DNA from: Catenulispora sp. EB89
GTDB lineage: Bacteria > Actinomycetota > Actinomycetes > Streptomycetales > Catenulisporaceae
Assembly: GCF_041261445.1 (NCBI RefSeq)
Contig: NZ_JBGCCU010000035.1
Span: 1 to 64,000 of the forward strand
Length of the DNA stretch: 64,000 bases
Reading direction: 5' to 3'
This document shows, in pieces, positions 27,030 through 34,552 of the stretch. The notes below the pieces were generated by a model. That model searched no databases. It had not been told where the DNA came from and worked only from the letters and a program-made list of their open reading frames with translations. The position numbers and the translations under genes are program-made. The first letter of the stretch is position 1. Every line of letters starts with the position of its first letter.

Positions 27030-28040
27030 ATGCTGACTTTCCTCATCCGGCGCTTGTTCGCCGTCGCCGGGCTGCTGCTCGTCGTCGCGTTCGTGACGAT
27101 GGTCATCTTCTACGAGATGCCGCAGTGGGGCGGGCAGACGCCGGCCACCATGGCGGTCCAGTACGTGGGCAAACAGCCTTCGCCCGCGGCGATCCAGGGT
27201 GTGGTCCACCGCTTCGGCTTCGACCGGTCGTTCCCGGTCCAGTACCTGGACTACCTGCGCACCATCTTCACCGGCACCACGTTCAGCGACGGCACCCAGG
27301 ACATCGCCTGCAACGCCCCCTGCCTGGGCTACTCGTTCCGGAACTACCAGCAGGTCTGGCCGACGATCCTGAGCGACCTGCCGGTCACCGTCTCCATCGC
27401 GGCGGGGGCCGGCGTCCTGTGGCTGTTCTTCGGCGTCGCCTCGGGCCTGGCCTCGGCGGTGCGCAAGGGCTCGCTGCTCGACCGGGCGTCGATGGCCACC
27501 GCCCTGCTCGGCATCTCGCTGCCGGTCTACTTCCTCGCGCCGCTGCTGTCCCTGCCGCTGGCCTACCGGTGGTCGATCCTGCCGGCCCCGGGCAGCTACG
27601 TCGGGATCCTGTCCGACCCGGGCCAGTGGTTCCTGGACATGATCCTGCCCTGGACCTGTCTGGCCTTCGGCCTGGCCGCCCTCTACACCCGGCTGACCCG
27701 GGCCGGGATGCTCGACGTCCTGGGCGAGGACTACGTGCGTACCGCGCGGGCGAAGGGCCTGTCCGAGCGCCGGGTGGTCTTCAAGCACGCGCTGCGGGCC
27801 GCGATCACCCCGATCATCACGATCTTCGGCATGGACTTCGCCACCGCGCTCGGCGGTGCGGTGCTGGTCGAGATCACCTTCTCCATGAAGGGGATCGGCT
27901 TCCTGGCCATCACCTCGATCCAGAACGGCGACTTCCCGATGATGATGGGTGTCACCCTGTTCGCCGCCGCGTTCATCGTGCTGGCCAACCTGCTGGTCGA
28001 CGTCCTGTACGCGGTGGCGGACCCGCGGGTGCGGCTGTGA
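27030..28040 (+). CDS. dppB: Dipeptide/oligopeptide ABC transporter permease (DppB type)
   Basis: The 336-residue permease starts MLTFLIRRLFAVAGLLLVVA, the standard first helix, 13 nt after the binding-protein stop. The periplasmic loop (about residues 40-120) has a Cys pair (DIACNAPCLGYSF), probably a disulfide. The EAA loop reads YVRTARAKGLSERRVVFKHA and the tail [11 protein letters not shown]. The stop overlaps the GTG of the next gene. Confidence 0.9.
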   Translation: MLTFLIRRLFAVAGLLLVVAFVTMVIFYEMPQWGGQTPATMAVQYVGKQPSPAAIQGVVHRFGFDRSFPVQYLDYLRTIFTGTTFSDGTQDIACNAPCLGYSFRNYQQVWPTILSDLPVTVSIAAGAGVLWLFFGVASGLASAVRKGSLLDRASMATALLGISLPVYFLAPLLSLPLAYRWSILPAPGSYVGILSDPGQWFLDMILPWTCLAFGLAALYTRLTRAGMLDVLGEDYVRTARAKGLSERRVVFKHALRAAITPIITIFGMDFATALGGAVLVEITFSMKGIGFLAITSIQNGDFPMMMGVTLFAAAFIVLANLLVDVLYAVADPRVRL

Positions 28041-29086
28041 CGGCCGGGGGCGGGCGTCCGTTCCTCGCCGTGCGTGACCTGCGGGTGCACTTCCCGACCG
28101 ACGACGGCCTGGTCAAGTCGGTGGACGGGCTCAGCTTCGGGTTGGAGCGGGGCCGGACTCTGGGGATCGTCGGCGAGTCCGGTTCGGGCAAGTCGGTGAC
28201 CTCGCTGGCGCTGCTCGGCCTGCACCGCTCGGCGCAGAAGAAGAGGAACGCCGCGCGGATCACCGGTGAGATCTGGCTGGACGGCCAGGAGTTGGTGACC
28301 GCCAGCGATGCCGAGATCCGTCGGCTGCGCGGCGAGAAGATGGCGATGATCTTCCAGGATCCGCTGTCCTCGATGCATCCGTTCTTCACTGTGGGTGCGC
28401 AGATCATCGAGGCGTACCGGGTTCACAACCACGTGTCCAAGCAGGTCGCGCGCAAGCGGGCGATCGAGATGCTGGAGCTGGTCGGGATCCCGCAGCCGAA
28501 CACGCGGGTGGACGACTACCCGCATCAGTTCTCCGGCGGTATGCGGCAGCGCGCGATGATCGCGATGGCGTTGGTGTGTAACCCGTCGCTGCTGATCGCG
28601 GACGAGCCGACGACGGCGTTGGACGTGACGGTGCAGGCCCAGATCTTGGATCTGATGCGGGATCTGCAGCGCGAGTTCAACAGTGCCCTGATCATCATCA
28701 CCCACGACTTGGGTGTGGTGGCGGAGTTGGCCGACGACATCATGGTGATGTATGGCGGCAAGGCTGTGGAGTACGGTCCGGCGCACGATTTGTTCAAGGC
28801 GCCGGAGCATCCGTACACCTGGGGTCTGTTGGGTTCGATGCCGCGGTTGGACCGGGCTCGTGCGGATCGGTTGACGCCGATTCAGGGCAACCCGCCGTCG
28901 TTGATCAACGTGCCGTCCGGCTGTGCCTTCCATCCGCGTTGCCCGTACACGGGCGAGACCGGGGGGCGTAGCGACACGGAGATCCCGCTGCTGGCTGAGA
29001 CCAGCCCTGGGCACCTTGTGCGTTGTCACATGGACCCGGCTCGGCGGCGGGAGATTTTCACCGAGCAGATTCGGGAGACCCTGTGA
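28037..29086 (+). CDS. dppD: Peptide ABC transporter ATPase (DppD type)
   Basis: The 349-residue ATPase has Walker [10 protein letters not shown], the Q-loop in [13 protein letters not shown], signature SGGMRQR, Walker B LLIADEP and an H-loop in IITHDLG. The oligopeptide-transporter C-terminal domain carries a Cys motif ([11 protein letters not shown] ... VRCH) that may bind an iron-sulphur cluster in this family. The GTG start overlaps the permease stop (GTGA). It works as heterodimer with the next gene product. Confidence 0.92.
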   Translation: MTAGGGRPFLAVRDLRVHFPTDDGLVKSVDGLSFGLERGRTLGIVGESGSGKSVTSLALLGLHRSAQKKRNAARITGEIWLDGQELVTASDAEIRRLRGEKMAMIFQDPLSSMHPFFTVGAQIIEAYRVHNHVSKQVARKRAIEMLELVGIPQPNTRVDDYPHQFSGGMRQRAMIAMALVCNPSLLIADEPTTALDVTVQAQILDLMRDLQREFNSALIIITHDLGVVAELADDIMVMYGGKAVEYGPAHDLFKAPEHPYTWGLLGSMPRLDRARADRLTPIQGNPPSLINVPSGCAFHPRCPYTGETGGRSDTEIPLLAETSPGHLVRCHMDPARRREIFTEQIRETL

Positions 29087-30132
29087 GCACCGATACCGAA
29101 ACCACTCCCGAGACGCGGGCAGTCGCCGATCCCGAGGCGCTGCTGACCGTCACCGGTCTGCGGAAGCACTTCCCCATCCGGCGCGGGCTGCTCCAGCGCA
29201 CCGTCGGCGCGGTCAAGGCCGTGGACGGCATCGACCTGTCCGTCCGGCCGGGGGAGACCCTGGGCCTGGTCGGCGAGTCCGGCTGCGGTAAGTCCACCGT
29301 CGGCAGGGTGCTGACCAAGCTGGTGGAACCGACCGGCGGGCAGATGGTTTTCGAGGGCCGGGACATCACCAACCTGTCCCAGGGCGCGTTCCGCCCGCTG
29401 CGCAGCGACATCCAGATGGTGTTCCAGGACCCGCAGTCCTCGCTCAACCCGCGGCACACCGTCGGCAGCATCGTCGGCGCGCCGTTCAGGATCCAGAACC
29501 TCGATCCGCCGCAGGGCGTCAAGCGCGCGGTCCAGGAACTGCTGGAGCTGGTCGGCCTGTCACCGGAGCACTACAACCGGTACCCCCACGAATTCTCCGG
29601 CGGTCAGCGCCAGCGCATCGGCATCGCCCGCGCGCTGGCCCTGCGGCCGAAGCTGATCGTCGCCGACGAGCCGGTCTCGGCCCTGGACGTGTCGATCCAG
29701 GCGCAGGTGGTGAACCTGTTCGAGGACCTGCAGGCGGAGCTGAACCTGGCGTACGTGTTCATCGCGCACGACCTGTCCGTGGTCCGCCACATCTCCGACC
29801 GGGTCGCGGTGATGTACCTGGGCAAGATCGTCGAGATCGCCTCGCGGGACGACGTGTACGGCCGTCCGCTGCATCCGTATACCAATGCCCTGATGTCCGC
29901 CGTGCCGATCCCCGACCCGGACCGCGAGGACGTCGAAACCCGCGCCGGCAGCGAGCGCATCCGCCTGACCGGCGACGTGCCCTCGCCGATCGACCCGCCG
30001 TCCGGGTGCCGGTTCCGTACCCGCTGTTGGCAGGCACAGGAGACCTGCGCCGTCCAGGAGCCGCCGCTGCTGCAGATCGCGACGGCCGGACCGGGACACC
30101 GCGTGGCCTGCCACTTCCCGGTGGAGCACTGA
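29083..30132 (+). CDS. dppF: Peptide ABC transporter ATPase (DppF type)
   Basis: The 349-residue partner ATPase has Walker [11 protein letters not shown]-loop [13 protein letters not shown], signature [10 protein letters not shown], Walker [13 protein letters not shown] and H-loop [10 protein letters not shown]. It ends with the same family Cys motif ([14 protein letters not shown] ... ACHF). The GTG start overlaps the DppD stop. With the five preceding genes it completes an importer; the M19 dipeptidase gene begins 2 nt later. Confidence 0.92.
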   Translation: MSTDTETTPETRAVADPEALLTVTGLRKHFPIRRGLLQRTVGAVKAVDGIDLSVRPGETLGLVGESGCGKSTVGRVLTKLVEPTGGQMVFEGRDITNLSQGAFRPLRSDIQMVFQDPQSSLNPRHTVGSIVGAPFRIQNLDPPQGVKRAVQELLELVGLSPEHYNRYPHEFSGGQRQRIGIARALALRPKLIVADEPVSALDVSIQAQVVNLFEDLQAELNLAYVFIAHDLSVVRHISDRVAVMYLGKIVEIASRDDVYGRPLHPYTNALMSAVPIPDPDREDVETRAGSERIRLTGDVPSPIDPPSGCRFRTRCWQAQETCAVQEPPLLQIATAGPGHRVACHFPVEH

Positions 30133-30134
30133 GA

Positions 30135-31313
30135 ATGGACGGCATCCACGCTGCTTCATCCGATCCGACGAGAGCCACGCCCGGAATTGATCCGTCCGCA
30201 CCAAGACGGTTCCGGGCGGGCGCGGGCAAGCTGATCGGCATGGCAACGAACCTCGATCCGGCCACGCTGGAGCTGCACCGACGCGCGGTGGTCGCCGACA
30301 CCCACAACGACCTGCTCTGCTCGGTCGTGCTGCGGCCGGTGGCGCAGTGGCCCGACTACTTCCGCGCGCAGTGGCTGCCGCAGCTGCGCGCCGGCGGCGT
30401 GGACATCCAAGTGCTCCCGGTCTACGTCGACGACGTCTACCGGCCCGAAGGCGCGCTGCGCGAGACGCTGCGCATGATCGAGGCCGCGCACCGGATCGCC
30501 GAGGGCAACGCCGACGAGGTCAGCCTCTGCCTGGACGGCGCCGACATCGACCGCGCGCTGGCGGCCGGACGGATCGCGCTGGTCCTCGCGCTGGAAGGCG
30601 TCCCGGGCGTCGACGCCGACATCGAACTGTTCACCACGCTGTACCGGCTCGGCGTGCGCATCGCGTCGCTGACCCACTTCGGCCGTACGGCGCTCGCCGA
30701 CGGCTCGGGCGAGGACGCCGCGGGCAGCCGGCTGACTGCGGCCGGGGTTGAGGCGCTGGCCGAGATGGAGCGCCTGGGCATGATGCTCGACGTCTCGCAC
30801 CTCGGCGCGGCCGGCGTCGACCACGTGCTCGAACTCGCGACCCGGCCGGTACTGGCCACGCACTCCTCCGCCCGCGCGCTGTGCGACCACCACCGCAACC
30901 TCACCGACGCGCGGCTGGCGGCCATCGCCGACGGCGGCGGCGTGGTGTGCGTGAACTTCTTCCCGGGGTTCGTGGACCCGCACGAGCCGTCCATTTCCAG
31001 GCTCGTTGACCACATCGAGCACATCGGGAAGGTCGCCGGCCCGGGCCATGTCGGGATCGGACCGGACTTCGTGGTCGAGATGCTGCACGACGTGCTGCCC
31101 GGCGGGGTCGAGCTCGGGCCGGTGGCCGGCTGCGATCCGTTCGCCGCGCTGCCGGGGCTGGCCGGGCCCGCCGGTCTGCCGCTGCTCACCGCCGAACTGC
31201 TGGCGCGCGGGCTGGACGAGGAAGTCGTGGCCGCGACGCTGGGCGGCAATGTGCTGCGCCTGTTCCAGGCCGAGCTGGGCGTGCCCGCCGATCGCCGTGG
31301 GGCCGCTGCGTGA
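30135..31313 (+). CDS. M19 family (renal dipeptidase type) zinc dipeptidase
   Basis: The zinc ligands and motifs are present: VADTHNDLL (HxD), the bridging Glu in LALEGVPG, ATHSSARAL, then HHRNLTD and a later GIGPDF Asp. M19 enzymes hydrolyse dipeptides and often accept a C-terminal D-residue. No signal peptide is seen, so it acts on imported peptides. ATG 30135 is taken because GGTGGAG precedes it and it lies 2 nt after the ATPase stop. An in-frame ATG at 30240 gives a more usual N-terminus (MATNLDPATLELHRR) but has no clear ribosome binding site. The stop overlaps the M20 gene start. Confidence 0.85.
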   Translation: MDGIHAASSDPTRATPGIDPSAPRRFRAGAGKLIGMATNLDPATLELHRRAVVADTHNDLLCSVVLRPVAQWPDYFRAQWLPQLRAGGVDIQVLPVYVDDVYRPEGALRETLRMIEAAHRIAEGNADEVSLCLDGADIDRALAAGRIALVLALEGVPGVDADIELFTTLYRLGVRIASLTHFGRTALADGSGEDAAGSRLTAAGVEALAEMERLGMMLDVSHLGAAGVDHVLELATRPVLATHSSARALCDHHRNLTDARLAAIADGGGVVCVNFFPGFVDPHEPSISRLVDHIEHIGKVAGPGHVGIGPDFVVEMLHDVLPGGVELGPVAGCDPFAALPGLAGPAGLPLLTAELLARGLDEEVVAATLGGNVLRLFQAELGVPADRRGAAA

Positions 31314-32461
31314 GTATCGACACCGCACCGCTGCTTGAGCGGCTGACGCAGTCCTTGCCGTCCATGCTCGCCGACCTGGAAACCCTGGTCCGCTGCGAAT
31401 CGCCGACCAGCGACCGGTCCGCGACCAGCCGCTGTGCCGACGTGTTCGCCGAGCTGGGTATCAGGCTCCTGCAGTCGCATCCGCAGCGGCTGGAGCACGG
31501 GGGAGCGGTCCAGCTCCGGTGGCGCTTCGGCCGGGGCGACCGCGTCCTGCTGCTCGGTCATCTCGACACGGTCTGGCCGCTCGGCACGCTGGACCGACTG
31601 CCCTTCACCATCGCCGACGGCCGGATCACCGGCCCCGGCTGCTTCGACATGAAGGCCGGACTGGTGCAGCTCCTGTATGCGCTCGCGGCTCTTCAAGCGG
31701 ACCGACCCGACGCGTTGGATGGAGTCAGTGTCCTGGTGACCACCGACGAGGAGGTCGGCTCCCCGGCATCCCACAGCCTCATTCAGGACGAAGCCCGCCG
31801 CAGTCAGGCGGTGCTCGTCCTGGAAGCCAGCGCCGACGGTGGTGCGCTGAAGACCGCGCGCAAAGGCGCCGGCTGCCACCGCCTGCACGTCGTGGGCCGC
31901 GCGGCGCACGCCGGACTCGAACCCGAGCGTGGAGCGAACGCGGCTGTCGAACTCGCGCACCAGATCCTGGCGATCGTGCAGCTCGCGGACCCGGAACTGG
32001 GAACGACGGTCACGCCGTCCGTGACCAAGGCCGGGGACTCCACGAACACGGTTCCGGGCGCCGCGGAAGTCGCCGTGGACGTGCGCGCCTTCAGCGTCGA
32101 GGAACAGCAGCGGGTCGTCTCCGGACTGGCCGCGCTGCGACCGCGTCTGGAAGGGACCTCGCTGCGGCTGGAGCAGGGTCCTGAGAGTCCGCCGCTGCCG
32201 CCTTCGGCGTCGAGCGACCTGTTCGCCCGCGCCGAGCAGGCGGCCGCACGCCTCGGGCTCCCGCCGCTGAGCGGGGTCGCCGTGGGCGGCGGCTCGGACG
32301 GCAACCGGACCGCGGCCGTCGGCACCCCCACCCTCGACGGGCTCGGCGCGGTCGGCGGCGGCGCGCACGCCGAGGACGAGCACGTCCTGGTCGACTCCCT
32401 GCCCGAGCGTGCGGCGCTGCTCGCCGAACTCGTGGCGGACCTGCTGGCGGCGCGTCCGTGA
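31310..32461 (+). CDS. M20 family metallohydrolase, likely N-succinyl-L-amino-acid desuccinylase
   Basis: The 383-residue protein has the M20 metal-binding pattern: LLLGHLDTVWPLG (His, Asp), GPGCFDMKAG (bridging Asp), TTDEEVGS (Glu-Glu base) and a final EDEH motif. The dimerisation domain lies in between. M20 enzymes cleave acyl or peptide amides of L-amino acids. Its place directly before a GNAT gene and an NSAR-type racemase gene matches the known three-enzyme D-to-L pathway, in which the M20 enzyme removes succinate from the L-form. The specific substrate is inferred; a carboxypeptidase G2-like role is the alternative. Confidence 0.8.
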   Translation: MSIDTAPLLERLTQSLPSMLADLETLVRCESPTSDRSATSRCADVFAELGIRLLQSHPQRLEHGGAVQLRWRFGRGDRVLLLGHLDTVWPLGTLDRLPFTIADGRITGPGCFDMKAGLVQLLYALAALQADRPDALDGVSVLVTTDEEVGSPASHSLIQDEARRSQAVLVLEASADGGALKTARKGAGCHRLHVVGRAAHAGLEPERGANAAVELAHQILAIVQLADPELGTTVTPSVTKAGDSTNTVPGAAEVAVDVRAFSVEEQQRVVSGLAALRPRLEGTSLRLEQGPESPPLPPSASSDLFARAEQAAARLGLPPLSGVAVGGGSDGNRTAAVGTPTLDGLGAVGGGAHAEDEHVLVDSLPERAALLAELVADLLAARP

Positions 32462-33411
32462 GCACACTGCCGATCCCGATGCCCTCGGCACGCGCCCTGA
32501 TCGCCGAGGCGCACGCTCAAGCCGAGGCGGCGGCGCGTGCTGCGGCCGTCACCATCAGAGAACTGACGGAGCCGAGCGATCTCGGTGCGGTCGCCGAGGT
32601 CTTCACCCGGATCTGGGCACTTGAGCCGGGTCAGAGCCTGATGCCCACCGGCCTGATGCGCGTGATGGCATACGAAGGCTGCTACATCGCAGGAGTCTTC
32701 GACGACAAGAACGGCGACCGGCTGATCGGTGCGGCCACGGCGTTTCTGGCCTCGGACGTGGAGCCGCGGGGCGGCATCCATCTGCACTCGCACATCACCG
32801 GGATGCTACCCGAGGCCAACGGCCGGCACGCCGGCTTCGCGGTCAAACTGCACCAGCGCGCGTGGGCCCTGAGCCGCGGGCTGCGCCGCATCACCTGGAC
32901 GTTCGACCCGCTGGTGCGTGCCAACGCCTACTTCAACCTGGCCAAGCTCGGGGCGGACGCGACGGCCTATCTCGTCGATTTCTACGGCGACATGCCGGAC
33001 GGAGTCAACGCCGGGCAGGGCAGTGACAGGATCCTGATGAGCTGGGTCCTCGACTCGGCGCGCGCGGAGGCTGCGGCGAACGGCACTCGAATCGAGCCGG
33101 GGGACGAAGAATCTCTGCTGAGTTCCAACAAGGTGCTGCTCTCCGGGATCGCGCCCGGCGTGATGCCCGAGCCCGGCCCGTCGTCGGACTTCGGTGGTTC
33201 CCTGCTGTGTGCGACGCCCGCGGCGATCCAGGACCTGCGGCGTGCGGCACCTGAGCTGGCGCGTAGCTGGCGGTTCGCGCTGCGCGGCGCGCTGACGGAT
33301 GCCATGGGACGCGGATACCGCATCGCCGGCTTCACCCGATCGGGCTGGTACCTGCTGGAACCAGACCTGGAACACGACCTGGAACAACGCGAGGAGAACG
33401 AACGCCGATGA
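32458..33411 (+). CDS. GNAT-superfamily acyltransferase, likely D-amino-acid N-succinyltransferase
   Basis: The 317-residue protein matches the COG3375-type GNAT group that travels with menC-like racemase genes: VTIRELTEPSDLGAVAEVFT, then IAGVFDDKNGDRLIGAATAF, HLHSHITGMLPEANGRHAGF and a long helix with WALSRGLRRITWTFDPL. In the pathway described for Geobacillus, such an enzyme moves succinyl from succinyl-CoA onto D-amino acids. The C-terminal part (residues 230-317) is specific to the group. Both ends overlap neighbours by 4 nt (GTGA before, ATGA after), so the three enzymes are made together. Confidence 0.8.
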   Translation: MSTLPIPMPSARALIAEAHAQAEAAARAAAVTIRELTEPSDLGAVAEVFTRIWALEPGQSLMPTGLMRVMAYEGCYIAGVFDDKNGDRLIGAATAFLASDVEPRGGIHLHSHITGMLPEANGRHAGFAVKLHQRAWALSRGLRRITWTFDPLVRANAYFNLAKLGADATAYLVDFYGDMPDGVNAGQGSDRILMSWVLDSARAEAAANGTRIEPGDEESLLSSNKVLLSGIAPGVMPEPGPSSDFGGSLLCATPAAIQDLRRAAPELARSWRFALRGALTDAMGRGYRIAGFTRSGWYLLEPDLEHDLEQREENERR

Positions 33412-34517
33412 AGATATCCGGAGTCGAACTGCGGCGCCTGAGCATGCCGCTGCGCAGTCCGTTCGAGACGTCTTTCGGCGTGGTGACCGAACGCGACATC
33501 CTGCTGGTCCGCGTCGCCACCGAGGAGGCCGACGGCTGGGGCGAATGCGCCGCGATGAGCGAGCCGGTGTACTCCTCGGAGCACATCCACGGCGCGGAGG
33601 ACGTCATCCGCCGCTTCTTCCTCCCGAGGCTCGCCGCCGCACCGCGGGTCACCTCGGCGCTGGTGGCGGAGATCCTGGCGCCGTTCAAGGGCCACCCGAT
33701 CGCCAAGGCGGCGGTGGAGGCCGCGGTCCTGGACGCCGAGCTGCGGGCCGCCGGCACCTCCTTCGGCGACCATCTCGGCGCCGTGCGGTCCGCGGTGCCG
33801 GTCGGCGTCTCGGTCGGGATCATGCCGAGCGTCGCAGAGCTCGTCGACACCGTCGGCGGCTACCTCGACCAGGGCTACCGGCGGATCAAGCTGAAGATCA
33901 AGCCGGGCTGGGACGTGGAGCCGGTCCGGGCCGTCCGCGAGCGGTTCGGCGACGCGCTGCTGCTGCAGGTCGACGCCAACACCGCCTACACCCTCGGCGA
34001 CGCGCAGCGCCTGGCCGCCCTGGACCCCTTCGAGCTGCTGCTGATCGAACAGCCACTGCCCGAGGACGACCTCCGCGGCCACGCCGCACTGGCGAACCTG
34101 CTGCGCACCCCGATCTGCCTGGACGAGTCCATCACCTCGGCCCGCTCAGCCGCCGACGCGATAGCCCTCGGCGCCTGCCGCATCGTCAACATCAAACCCG
34201 CGCGCGTCGGCGGCTACCTGGAGGCCCGCCGCGTGCACGACGTCTGCGCCGCGAACGGCGTCCCGGTGTGGTGCGGCGGCATGCTGGAGACCGGCGTCGG
34301 ACGCGCAGCGAACGTCGCCCTGGCGGCCCTGCCGAACTTCACGCTTCCCGGAGACATCAGCGCTTCCGAGCGCTACTTCGAGCGCGACATCACCGAGCCG
34401 TTCGTCCTGCGCGACGGGGAGCTGGAGGTGCCGCAGGGGCCCGGGCTCGGGGTCACGCCGGACGCTGCGCTGCTCGATGAGTTCACCACGGCGCGGGATT
34501 GGATCGATTTCGGGTGA
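33408..34517 (+). CDS. N-succinylamino acid racemase / o-succinylbenzoate synthase family enzyme
   Basis: The 369-residue enolase-superfamily protein has the MLE/OSBS/NSAR residues: the K-x-K acid-base pair in RIKLKIKPGWD, metal ligands in LLQVDANTAY, LLIEQPLPEDD and CLDESITS, and the opposite Lys in IVNIKPARVGG. The family contains o-succinylbenzoate synthase (menaquinone) and N-succinylamino acid racemase. No other men gene is nearby, while an M20 hydrolase and GNAT gene overlap it, so racemisation of N-succinyl amino acids is much more likely. It is the last gene of the operon; the SARP gene converges 35 bp later. Confidence 0.85.
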   Translation: MKISGVELRRLSMPLRSPFETSFGVVTERDILLVRVATEEADGWGECAAMSEPVYSSEHIHGAEDVIRRFFLPRLAAAPRVTSALVAEILAPFKGHPIAKAAVEAAVLDAELRAAGTSFGDHLGAVRSAVPVGVSVGIMPSVAELVDTVGGYLDQGYRRIKLKIKPGWDVEPVRAVRERFGDALLLQVDANTAYTLGDAQRLAALDPFELLLIEQPLPEDDLRGHAALANLLRTPICLDESITSARSAADAIALGACRIVNIKPARVGGYLEARRVHDVCAANGVPVWCGGMLETGVGRAANVALAALPNFTLPGDISASERYFERDITEPFVLRDGELEVPQGPGLGVTPDAALLDEFTTARDWIDFG

Positions 34518-34552
34518 CGCCTCGCCGGTGATTCGAGCTTCTGAATCAGGGA

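Noticed and set aside
33408-34517. Menaquinone-pathway menC
   Set aside because: No other men gene is present; overlapping M20 and GNAT genes favour N-succinylamino acid racemase.
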